From the NCBI GenBank assembly GCA_016716675.1, contig JADJVG010000002.1, positions 270,431-334,430 of the forward strand: a DNA stretch of 64,000 nucleotides, read 5' to 3'. Position numbers and translations under genes: made by a program. The notes beneath the pieces were generated by a model. It saw nothing but the letters and a program-made list of their open reading frames with translations. It was not told the DNA's origin and ran no database searches. This DNA comes from Hyphomicrobium sp. GTDB lineage: Bacteria; Pseudomonadota; Alphaproteobacteria; Rhizobiales; Hyphomicrobiaceae. Each line of letters starts with the position of its first letter. Within the stretch, counting starts at the first letter, position 1. This document shows positions 48,918 to 56,902 of this stretch, one piece after another.

Positions 48918-49433
48918 TCAGGCCGCCGCACGGGCGGACGAAGGTGCGGGCGCAGGCGTCGGCGCGGCCGTCGTCTTGTCTGGCTTTGCAGTGGTCCACC
49001 GCGCACGGTCGGCCTGGGCTTCGAGATCGTCGCGCAGGAAGTCGAAATCGAAACCGGCCGTTGTGAGCGTTGCCAGCACGTCATTGACGGCAACAGTGCG
49101 TGCGGCCGCGGCAGCCCAAACAATGGCGGCACGTTGGCCTGACGCGCAGTAAACGAGCACCGGCCCTTGAGCGGACGCGAGCACGTGCGCAACGCCCGAG
49201 ACGATGTCGTCGGCGAAGAGTTCATACTTGTGGGTGGGAATGTGGACGTATTCCAAACCGGCGGCCGCGGCGGCACGTTTGGCAAGTGCCGTCGTTAACT
49301 GATCGGTGGCTTCGCCGTCAGGCCGGACATTGAGCACGGTCTCGAAGCCGCGCGCCGCTGCTTCGGCGAAATCCGCCTCCGTCAGCGCCGCCGAAACGGC
49401 AGCGTCAGGTGTCAGGGGGGTGATGGCAATCAT
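48918..49433 (-). CDS. TIGR01244 / DUF442 phosphatase-like protein
   Basis: 171 residues of the beta-lactamase-hydrolase-like family. LNVRPDGEAT and the active-site-like loop VYCASGQRAAI (C-x-S-G-x-R) match a protein tyrosine phosphatase-type fold. YVHIPTHKYELFADDIV lies between them. The last 25 residues are Ala/Pro-rich and likely disordered. In other bacteria the domain is fused to a persulfide dioxygenase-like protein and linked to sulfide detoxification (family knowledge); here it is single. Confidence 0.8.
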   Translation of the reverse strand: MIAITPLTPDAAVSAALTEADFAEAAARGFETVLNVRPDGEATDQLTTALAKRAAAAAGLEYVHIPTHKYELFADDIVSGVAHVLASAQGPVLVYCASGQRAAIVWAAAAARTVAVNDVLATLTTAGFDFDFLRDDLEAQADRARWTTAKPDKTTAAPTPAPAPSSARAAA

Positions 49434-49548
49434 GATAAGGCTTGGCCACTCGATCCGGGAAGGTCTTGATTTGTAAGCGCGCGCGCGTGCCTCGACAAGC
49501 CGCCTGAGCCGAATTGGCGCAAAAAAATACCAAATATCAAGTTGACTT

Positions 49549-49577
49549 ATCCTCCCAGCAAAATGATCATCCTCCCA
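49549..49577. repeat. Direct repeats ATCCTCCCA 20 bp apart before lrp gene
   Basis: ATCCTCCCA at 49549-49557 and 49569-49577. The 20-bp spacing equals two helical turns, so both face the same side of the DNA. It is 45-73 bases before the Lrp-type gene and could be an autoregulatory site. Confidence 0.45.
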
Positions 49578-49621
49578 AACACGTTTAGTAGAAAATACGT
49601 TCTTCCCCAGGGAGGGTGCAG

Positions 49622-50119
49622 ATGCTCGACGAGATGGATATCAAGATCCTCCGTATCCTGCAGGAGGACTGCACCCGGCCAGTAGCCGATATCGGCAAGG
49701 AGGTCGGCCTATCAACGACCCCGTGCTGGCGCCGCATTCAGAAGCTTGAGGAGGCGGGGGTCATCCGCCGCCGCGTCGCGATCCTGGACGCACAGAAGGT
49801 CAACGCGGGCGTCACGGTTTTTGTATCGATCAAGACCGATAAGCACTCGCACCAGTGGTTGGAAAAATTCCATTCCGCCGTCGCCGATTTTCCTGAGGTG
49901 GTCGAATTCTACCGCATGTCGGGCGACGTCGATTACCTGCTGCGCGTCGCCGTTCCCGATATCGCCGCCTACGATGCCTTCTACAAGAAGCTCATCGGCC
50001 GTATCGAGATCGCCAAGGTGTCATCTGCATTCGCGATGGAGCAGATCAAATACACGACCGTTCTGCCGTTGCAATTCGCAACGATGATCGCCGGCACGAA
50101 GGTCGATCGCAGCGAGTGA
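49622..50119 (+). CDS. Lrp/AsnC family transcription regulator
   Basis: 165 residues. The N-terminal helix-turn-helix is LDEMDIKILRILQEDC then ADIGKEVGLSTTPCWRRIQKLEEAGVI. The C-terminal RAM ligand-binding domain starts near ILDAQKVNAGVTVFVSIK, with the effector-loop SGDVDYLLRVAVPD. GGAGG lies six bases before ATG 49622. With HIBADH, threonine deaminase and an AHAS-like gene following, branched-chain amino acids or a precursor may be the effector (inferred). Confidence 0.92.
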   Translation: MLDEMDIKILRILQEDCTRPVADIGKEVGLSTTPCWRRIQKLEEAGVIRRRVAILDAQKVNAGVTVFVSIKTDKHSHQWLEKFHSAVADFPEVVEFYRMSGDVDYLLRVAVPDIAAYDAFYKKLIGRIEIAKVSSAFAMEQIKYTTVLPLQFATMIAGTKVDRSE

Positions 50120-50168
50120 GCCGCGGCGCGTGAACGAGCGTGCGAAGTTGCGCGCTTTGCGAGGACGC

Positions 50169-51053
50169 TTACGTTTGGGCACCCTTGCCAAGCCGCGCGA
50201 TCAGACCGGATGAATCCCAGCGGTTGCCGCCCATTTTCTGCACTTCGGCATAAAACGTCTCAAGCTGTTGCGTGACCGGCAAATCGGCGCCGTTGCGGCG
50301 TGCTTCATCGAGCACGATGCGCAGATCCTTGCGGATCCAATCGACGGCGAAACCGAAATCGAATTGCCGTGCATGCATTGTCTTCCAGCGGTTTTCCATC
50401 TGCCAGGATTGCGCCGCGCCCTTCGAGATGGTGGCCATCACAGCGTCAATGTCGAGGCCGGCCTGTTCGGCGAAGTGAATGGCTTCCGCCAGACCTTGGA
50501 TAACGCCGGCAACCGCGATCTGATTGACCATTTTCGTCAATTGTCCGGCTCCGGAAGCACCAATGCGGCGCACGCTTTTGGCATAACACGCCATCAGCGG
50601 TTCGGCTTTGGCGTAGGCCTGCGCATCGCCACCGCACATGATCGTCAGCGTGCCGCCCTCAGCACCCGCCTGGCCGCCGGAGACGGGGCAATCGAGAAAT
50701 GTGAACCCCCGTTGTGCGGCTGTTGCGGCAAGCTCGCGCGCCACATCGGCAGAGGCGGTCGTGTGATCGACAAAAATGCTTCCCGGCTTCATGGTCGCGA
50801 ACGCGCCCTCCGGTCCGGTCGTGACGGCGCGCAAATCGTCATCGTTGCCGACGCAGGCGAAAACGACGTCGGCGCCCTTTGCCGCTTCAGCGGGCGTCGC
50901 GGCCGTGCGGCCCGTCGCATACTGCGCCACCCAGGCGGCGGCTTTCGCTGGCGTGCGGTTGTAGACGGTGATGTCATGGCCACCGCGAACCGCCAGGTGT
51001 CCGGCCATCGGATAGCCCATGACGCCCAAACCCAGCCATGCAACCTTCGCCAT
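50169..51053 (-). CDS. 3-hydroxyisobutyrate dehydrogenase-family protein
   Basis: Beta-hydroxyacid dehydrogenase, NAD(P)-dependent. The Rossmann motif is GLGVMGYPMAGHLA, the substrate motif DCPVSGGQAGAEGGTL, and the catalytic Lys lies in GAGQLTKMVNQIAV. Length 294 is usual. ATG 51053 is chosen because the coenzyme motif begins five residues later; a longer frame to 51158 would add a low-quality tail. Acts on 3-hydroxyisobutyrate in valine breakdown or on tartronate semialdehyde; the sequence does not decide. Confidence 0.88.
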   Translation of the reverse strand: MAKVAWLGLGVMGYPMAGHLAVRGGHDITVYNRTPAKAAAWVAQYATGRTAATPAEAAKGADVVFACVGNDDDLRAVTTGPEGAFATMKPGSIFVDHTTASADVARELAATAAQRGFTFLDCPVSGGQAGAEGGTLTIMCGGDAQAYAKAEPLMACYAKSVRRIGASGAGQLTKMVNQIAVAGVIQGLAEAIHFAEQAGLDIDAVMATISKGAAQSWQMENRWKTMHARQFDFGFAVDWIRKDLRIVLDEARRNGADLPVTQQLETFYAEVQKMGGNRWDSSGLIARLGKGAQT

Positions 51054-51262
51054 TTTGATCTGTCCTTCATGTCTGCGGTTACCTTTGGCCGTTCTACTGT
51101 ATCGCCGGCGTCGGCGCCAATTGCCAAACGGGCGCGGGATGAGTGGCGCCGTCCACATTCATAATTTCTGTGAGCCGTGCACGCAGGCGGGCACAATCGG
51201 CCTATGCTAACTGAAATGAAGAATCGCGCGCGTTCGCGCTTGAGATGAGGCGACGATCTAGG

Positions 51263-52522
51263 ATGAAATCCAGCAAGTCCAAAGGCGGCACGACGGAGCT
51301 GCCGGTTTCGTTCGCCGATGTGCTGCGGGCGGCCGAGACGGTCAAAGGCGCGGTGATCAACACTGACTTCGACGTCAGCCGTACGCTCGGCGAAATGTTC
51401 GGCGCGGAGGTCTGGCTAAAGTTCGAGAACTTACAATTCACCGCCGCGTACAAAGAGCGCGGCGCCTTGAACAAGTTGTCCTCGTTGACGAAGAAAGAGC
51501 GCAGTTGTGGCGTTATCGCAATGTCGGCGGGCAATCACGCGCAAGGCGTTGCCTATCATGCGCGCCGCCTTGGCATCCCCGCCACGATCGTCATGCCATC
51601 GGCGACGCCGACCGTGAAGGTTGAGAATACGCGCAAGCTTGGCGCTAAGGTCATTCTCGAAGGAGCGTCATTCGAAGAAGCGGCGGCTTTCGCTATGGCC
51701 TACGGCACGCAGCATGGCCTGACGTTCATCCACCCGTTCGATGATCCGGCTGTCATTGCAGGCCAGGGCACCGTGGCGCTCGAAATGCTGGAAGCGGTGC
51801 CGGATCTCGACACGCTGATCGTTCCGATCGGCGGCGGCGGATTGATTTCAGGGGTTGCAACGGTGGCCCGCGCGCTCAATCCGAAGATCCGCATCATCGG
51901 CGTCGAAGCGCAGCTTTATCCCTCCATGCTGAATGCGGTCAAAGGCTCGCATCTGCCGGTTGGCGGTGACACGCTCGCCGAAGGCATCGCTGTCACGACG
52001 CCGGGGCGGATCACACGGCGGATCATTGAGGCGCTCGTTGACGATATCGTGCTGGTATCGGAAGCCGATCTTGAGCGCGCCATCACGCTTCTGATTACGA
52101 TTGAAAAGACGGTGGTCGAAGGTGCCGGTGCCGCAGGCATTGCCGCCATGATCATGGACCCGCGCCGCTACAAGGGTCACAAAGTCGGGCTGATCCTTTG
52201 CGGCGGCAATATCGATACGCGGCTGCTGGCCAGCGTGTTAACGCGCGAGTTGGCCCGCGAGGGGCGGTTGTCGCGGCTGGCGATCGACATTCCCGACCGG
52301 CCGGGTCAGTTGTCGAAGGTCTCGAGCGTGATTGGCGAGGCGGGGGCGAACATCGTCGAAGTCTATCACCAGCGGGTTTTTACTGACGTTCCGGCCAAGG
52401 GCACGGAACTGCATCTCGTCGTCGAGACGCGCGATCGCGATCACATCGACGCCGTTGTCACGGAACTGCGCCATGCCGGATACGCCGTGATCATGAAAGG
52501 GTCGAGCGGCGGGCCACGGTGA
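51263..52522 (+). CDS. ilvA: Threonine ammonia-lyase
   Basis: PLP-dependent deamination of threonine to 2-oxobutyrate, the entry into isoleucine synthesis. The PLP Lys is in FTAAYKERGALNKL, the substrate loop is SAGNHAQGVAYHA, and the phosphate loop is PIGGGGLISGVA. The C-terminal part from about residue 330 has one ACT-like domain (AIDIPDRPGQLSKVSSVI), giving possible isoleucine feedback. Length 419 fits the single-ACT class, which may be catabolic in some species. ATG 51263 is preferred; ATG 51245 also open. Divergent from HIBADH. Confidence 0.9.
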   Translation: MKSSKSKGGTTELPVSFADVLRAAETVKGAVINTDFDVSRTLGEMFGAEVWLKFENLQFTAAYKERGALNKLSSLTKKERSCGVIAMSAGNHAQGVAYHARRLGIPATIVMPSATPTVKVENTRKLGAKVILEGASFEEAAAFAMAYGTQHGLTFIHPFDDPAVIAGQGTVALEMLEAVPDLDTLIVPIGGGGLISGVATVARALNPKIRIIGVEAQLYPSMLNAVKGSHLPVGGDTLAEGIAVTTPGRITRRIIEALVDDIVLVSEADLERAITLLITIEKTVVEGAGAAGIAAMIMDPRRYKGHKVGLILCGGNIDTRLLASVLTRELAREGRLSRLAIDIPDRPGQLSKVSSVIGEAGANIVEVYHQRVFTDVPAKGTELHLVVETRDRDHIDAVVTELRHAGYAVIMKGSSGGPR

Positions 52523-52560
52523 GCGTCCGCTTGCAAGATTTCTGGCCCTGAAATGGGAGT

Positions 52561-52589
52561 GGGCCCCACGCCGGGAGAGCGTGAGGCCC
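52561..52589. repeat. Strong 11-bp hairpin after ilvA
   Basis: GGGCCCCACGC (52561-52571) pairs with GCGTGAGGCCC (52579-52589), one C-A mismatch on the plus strand (a T-G pair when read as minus-strand RNA), loop CGGGAGA. No T-run on either side. It lies between the tails of ilvA and the small minus-strand gene and may serve both as transcript end. Confidence 0.55.
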
Positions 52590-52620
52590 ATTGAGTAGAG
52601 ACGGAAGGGATCAGTGTGGA

Positions 52621-52797
52621 TCAGTTCAAAGAGGAGGAGTTCAGCGTGCCAGTAACCAGCGTTTGAGACGTCGCGCCGCGAGCCATTGCGAGAGATGCAA
52701 GAAGCATCCCACTTGCGATGACGAAACAGACCATCATGCTGACGCGCGTTAAGCGGTTCGGCTTCAAGTCTGCGAGATCTGCGGCTCTGAGGTCCAT
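52621..52797 (-). CDS. 58-residue small membrane protein
   Basis: The minus strand encodes MDLRAADLADLKPNRLTRVS, then a hydrophobic segment SMMVCFVIASGMLLASLAMA and a polar Ser/Thr-rich tail. The single span and basic pre-helix suggest an inner-membrane or secreted peptide. No family recognised. Start ATG 52797 lies in a different frame from the longer ORF that crosses here, which has no features. A strong hairpin lies 32 bases downstream. It is on the same strand as the AHAS-like gene, 147 bases away. Weak evidence but better than the alternatives. Confidence 0.4.
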   Translation of the reverse strand: MDLRAADLADLKPNRLTRVSMMVCFVIASGMLLASLAMARGATSQTLVTGTLNSSSLN

Positions 52798-52944
52798 CGT
52801 CTGGGCTCATTTCGTGTTCGGATCAGGTAAGGAACTTGTAACCTATAACCACTTGTTAGTCGAACCGAACCGGTTAGCATGGCTAACGGACGAAGTGTAA
52901 AATTCACTGATTTTTAAAGGGTTTTAACGGTGTGTTAAAGCCTG

Positions 52945-54624
52945 TCACGTTTTGGTGCGGGCCGCTGCATGAGCTTGCCGGATCGACGTGATCGTGTCTC
53001 GCGTTGAGATCGCTTCGGGGTCGGCCATAAGTTCTATGACAGTGAGCCGGTCTAACTTGAGCGCTTGCTGCATCGCTGACACGAAAGCGCCATTCGACTC
53101 GACGCGGAGGCCCAACGCGCCGCAACTTTCCGCCCAGCGAGTGAAATCGGGGTTCATCAGGCTGGTGGCGACGACGCGGCCCGGATAATGCCGTTCCTGA
53201 TGCATGCGAATGGTACCGAGAGTTCCGTTGTTCGCGATGATGACGATGATGTTCAAGCCGAACTGCACGGCTGTCATCAATTCCTGACTGGTCATCTGCA
53301 GGCAGCCGTCGCCGGCGAGCGCAACAACGACGCGTTCGGGGTGCGCGAGTTTCGCAGCAATGGCGGCGGGCAGACCATAGCCCATGCTGCCGGACACCGG
53401 CGCCAACTGCGTGCCGTACATTTTGTAGGCGAAGTAGCGGTGCAGGAAGCCAGTGTAATTGCCGGCGCCGTTGCAGACGATGGCATCCTCCGGCAACAGC
53501 TTGTTGAGCGCTGCGATCACGTATTCAAGCTGAACTTCGCCGGGGGTCGACTGTGGCTTCAGGGAGGCTTCGTAAGCGGCACGCAGGTCGCGCCGCCAGA
53601 TGCCCCATGGCGGGCGCTTGCCGGGCAATGGCAAATCGGCGAGTTCTGCAACGGTGAGAGCCGTGTCGGCGGCAACTATAAGTGCCGCCGAGACGGTCGA
53701 TTGAATGCCGCCTGCGTCGGGCGCGATGTGAATGATCTTCTGCCCTTCGGTTTGTCCATTGAGCAGATGAAACCCTTGCGTCGTCACATCGCCAAGGCGC
53801 GTGCCAAGGGCGATGACCAGATCACTGGCTTTCAAACCGGCGGCCAACGACGGATCGATCGCAAAGCCTGCATGGCCCGCATAACAGGGGTGGCGGTTGT
53901 CGAGGTGGTCTTGCCGCCGGAACGCCGCGACGACCGGTAGATCGAAACGCTCAGCGAACACGGCGAGGTTCTGCGCGGCTTCTTCCGACCACTCCGAACC
54001 GCCGGCGACGACCAGCGGCCGCTCGGCGTAGGCGAGTGCAGTCTTGATCGCGTCGAGCGCCGCAGCCTGCGGGGCGATACGCGCCGTTTCGGTGCGCGTA
54101 AATTGGGCGGCGACGGTGTCGGTAATGTCCGTCAAGACATCTTCCGGCAGTCCGACAACGACGGGACCCGGCCGGCTGGCAAGCGCCGCGCGAAAGGCCC
54201 GCGCGAGTGTGCTTTGCAGGCGGGCAGCGGACGGCACGCGCACGACCCACTTGGCGATGCCGCCGAACAGTGCTTCGAGATCGATGCTTTGAAACGCAGG
54301 CAAGCCGTCCATGCTGCTCGGCGGCAGGCCGACAAGAAGCACCATCGGCGTTGCGTCCTGGGCGGCGACGTACACGCCCGCCGTGGCGTTGGCGGCGCCG
54401 GGGCCTCGCGTGACGATCGCAACGCCCGGACGGCCGGTCAGTTTGCCGGTGGCTTCGGCCATCATCGCGGCGCCGGCCTCGTTGCGACAGGTTACGGGGC
54501 GCACGGCGGCATGGCCATGCATCGCATCAAGGGCCGCAATGACGCTCTCGCCGGGAACCGTAAAGACGTGTCGGACACCCTCGGCGCGGAGGACTTCGAC
54601 CAGGATTTCGCCACCAGTGGGCAT
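52945..54624 (-). CDS. Acetolactate synthase-like TPP enzyme
   Basis: 559-residue TPP enzyme of the AHAS/POX/benzoylformate decarboxylase superfamily. The catalytic Glu is in RNEAGAAMMAEATGKL; the C-terminal TPP site is GDGCLQMTSQELMTA then NNGTLGTIRMHQ. SGSMGYGLPAAIAAKLAHP is well kept. It differs from the ilvI product and no small subunit is adjacent, so it is likely not the biosynthetic AHAS. Candidates include a catabolic acetolactate synthase or an aldehyde-type lyase; substrate is not visible. It is near Lrp, HIBADH and ilvA. Confidence 0.8.
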   Translation of the reverse strand: MPTGGEILVEVLRAEGVRHVFTVPGESVIAALDAMHGHAAVRPVTCRNEAGAAMMAEATGKLTGRPGVAIVTRGPGAANATAGVYVAAQDATPMVLLVGLPPSSMDGLPAFQSIDLEALFGGIAKWVVRVPSAARLQSTLARAFRAALASRPGPVVVGLPEDVLTDITDTVAAQFTRTETARIAPQAAALDAIKTALAYAERPLVVAGGSEWSEEAAQNLAVFAERFDLPVVAAFRRQDHLDNRHPCYAGHAGFAIDPSLAAGLKASDLVIALGTRLGDVTTQGFHLLNGQTEGQKIIHIAPDAGGIQSTVSAALIVAADTALTVAELADLPLPGKRPPWGIWRRDLRAAYEASLKPQSTPGEVQLEYVIAALNKLLPEDAIVCNGAGNYTGFLHRYFAYKMYGTQLAPVSGSMGYGLPAAIAAKLAHPERVVVALAGDGCLQMTSQELMTAVQFGLNIIVIIANNGTLGTIRMHQERHYPGRVVATSLMNPDFTRWAESCGALGLRVESNGAFVSAMQQALKLDRLTVIELMADPEAISTRDTITSIRQAHAAARTKT

Positions 54625-54887
54625 GATGCGGTGCGGTGCTCACAGTGAGATTAAAGATTGAGTGTAACTAATCTACCGGTGGCGTGCCCCCCAGAAAAAG
54701 CAATATCTCTGCAATCGGTTAGTGACCGCCGGCGGGGGCGGTGCGGGGGCCCCATAAAAAACTCAGAATTGCGGGGATGACTGGCGCTGACGGGGTGCCT
54801 GCGCCGCGCCGTCCGACTAGGTTGCGGTCAGGATTCGCGGGGTTGCGAGCCTCCGGCTCACGGCACACGACCAAGGAGGCGACAGCG

Positions 54888-56726
54888 TTGCGTTTCAGAC
54901 GGCCACTCGATGCTTGGACGCGATGGTTAAGGGTTGCGCCGGTCGTGGCCCTCGCTCTGATCGTAATTGCGGCCCTCAGCCCCGTACTGGCGGAGGCGCG
55001 CGTCGCGCTCGTCATCGGTAACGGCAGCTACAAGTCAGCGCGTCTCAAGAACCCGCGCAACGATGCCGGACTGATGGCGCGCACGCTTGCGTCTGCCGGG
55101 TTCGAGGTGATGACCGTAATGGACGGCACGGCTGACGATATGCGCCGCGCCATTTCCGATTTCGGCACGCGCCTGCAAACGCCCGGCGCGGTGGCGCTGT
55201 TCTATTACGCCGGGCACGGCGTCCAGATTGAGGGTGATAATTATCTGATCCCGCTTGGGGTCGAGATCAACGACAGCAGCGACGTGACCGAGTTTGCAGT
55301 TCCGCTGCAGTCCGTGATGCGCACTATGGCGCGATCGCAGACGCGCCTCAATATCGTTGTGCTCGATGCGTGCCGCGATAATCCGTTTACGGCTGGCGAA
55401 TGGACGGCAACGGTGACCGGGTTGGCCTCTGTCGTCGCGCCGTCTGGAACCATCATCGCTTATGCAACCGGCCCAGGCGATCTTGCCGCCGATGGCACCG
55501 ATAACAACAGTCCCTACACAGCAGCGCTCGCCAGCGAGATGCTGCAATCGGGCGCCACTCTTGAAGACGTTTTCCGCGCAACGCGCCGCCATGTGCTGGA
55601 GCGCACCGGCAACCGGCAGACGCCGTGGGAGCATTCGTCGCTCGTCAGTCAGTTTTCGTTTGTGCCGAAACCAGCGGGCGATGGCGGCGCTGTGGCGGCA
55701 CTGCCCGTCGATGCGGTGGCCGAGATGCAAGCGTGGCAGGCGATCAAGGGCCGAAATGATCCCGATGCGTTGCGCCGCCATATTGAGCGCTTTCCAAACG
55801 GGCTATTCTCGGAACTCGCTGCCGTACGGATTGCAAAGCTCGAGGCGTTGCGATCTCAGACTCCGTGGTCATGGATGATGACCGGCGGTATCGACGCCAG
55901 CGAGCGCATCGCCGCCGCGTCGGCCACCTACGATAAGGCGCTCATGCTGGACGCGGACAACGCCGCCGCCGCCGATCTGGCAATGGCTTTCAAACTCTAT
56001 GAGGAGGCCGCCGCCGAAGGCCTGCCCGCCGCGCTATATCGCGTCGGCCGAGCCTATGACAAAGGCCGTGGCGTGCCGCGCGATCAACTGGAAGCCGCGC
56101 GCTGGTATGAGCGCGCCGCGCATCTCAATTATGCGCCCGCGATGGCGGCGCTTGGAACGATGCACGAATTCGGAGAAGGCGCGGCGCCGAACCTGGCGGA
56201 AGCGCTGCGCCTGTATCGGCTTGCCGCAGACGCAGGTGATGCGGCTGGTATGACCAGCCTCGCGTTCCTCTACAGCCAGGGGAAGGGCGTGGCGCGCAAT
56301 ACCGCCGAGGCGCGCCGCCTCTATCAGGCCGCAGCCGCCAAAGGTGATCCGCGCGCGATGTTCAATCTCGCCTTGATGACCGAGCGCGGCGAGGGCGGGC
56401 GTGCCGACGCCGCGGCGGCCGCGACGCTGTTGCAATCGGCTGCCGAACGCGGTCATGCCGGTGCCACGGTGGAGCTGGCGCGGCTCTATGATCGGGGACG
56501 CGGCGTGGCCCGTGATCCGGTCAAGGCGGCGAGCTATGTGCTGAAGGCTACGCAATCCGCGCACCGCGATGGCCGCAGCATTGACTTCGCGTCGAGTGGG
56601 TGGACTTTTGCCACGCGCCGCCACATTCAAAAGCAATTGGCGGCGGAGGGGCTGTATGCAGGTATCGCGCACGGCGTCTTCAATGCAGCAACGCGGCAAG
56701 CGCTGATCGCGGTTGCCCGGCGCTAG
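54888..56726 (+). CDS. Exported caspase-like (orthocaspase) protein with SEL1 repeats and PG-binding end
   Basis: 612 residues starting at TTG 54888, supported by AAGGAGG eight bases upstream. The signal region VAPVVALALIVIAALSPVLA is followed by a caspase fold: ARVALVIGNGSYKS, the catalytic His in LFYYAGHGVQIEG (H110) and the catalytic Cys in VVLDACRDNPF (C162). About residues 365-570 form several SEL1 repeats (YRVGRAYDKGRGVPRD, TSLAFLYSQGKGVARN). The last 35 residues, TRRHIQKQLAAEGLYAG and on, resemble a peptidoglycan-binding domain. It should act in the periplasm. An 18-bp palindrome overlaps its stop. The next gene is a di-heme DUF4384 protein. Function unknown. Confidence 0.85.
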   Translation: MRFRRPLDAWTRWLRVAPVVALALIVIAALSPVLAEARVALVIGNGSYKSARLKNPRNDAGLMARTLASAGFEVMTVMDGTADDMRRAISDFGTRLQTPGAVALFYYAGHGVQIEGDNYLIPLGVEINDSSDVTEFAVPLQSVMRTMARSQTRLNIVVLDACRDNPFTAGEWTATVTGLASVVAPSGTIIAYATGPGDLAADGTDNNSPYTAALASEMLQSGATLEDVFRATRRHVLERTGNRQTPWEHSSLVSQFSFVPKPAGDGGAVAALPVDAVAEMQAWQAIKGRNDPDALRRHIERFPNGLFSELAAVRIAKLEALRSQTPWSWMMTGGIDASERIAAASATYDKALMLDADNAAAADLAMAFKLYEEAAAEGLPAALYRVGRAYDKGRGVPRDQLEAARWYERAAHLNYAPAMAALGTMHEFGEGAAPNLAEALRLYRLAADAGDAAGMTSLAFLYSQGKGVARNTAEARRLYQAAAAKGDPRAMFNLALMTERGEGGRADAAAAATLLQSAAERGHAGATVELARLYDRGRGVARDPVKAASYVLKATQSAHRDGRSIDFASSGWTFATRRHIQKQLAAEGLYAGIAHGVFNAATRQALIAVARR

Positions 56727-56733
56727 CGCCGGG
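56716..56733. repeat. Perfect 18-bp palindrome at the caspase stop
   Basis: CCCGGCGCTAGCGCCGGG is fully symmetric and includes the TAG stop at 56724-56726. It can form a seven-pair hairpin with CTAG loop. No T-run follows, so it may be partial termination or mRNA end protection. Confidence 0.75.
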
Positions 56734-56902
56734 GGCTGCCCCACAATGGCCATATCAGCTGTATTCTGCCAAAAGCGGGGATAGCGGCGTGGCGTAAACC
56801 ATGACCGGAACGATTGACCGATCGGCGTTACTGAGACCGGTCATTATTGTGCCAATGAAACAGCGGCCTAAGGGGTTGCGGGTACGCCGCTGGAGTTTGC
56901 AG

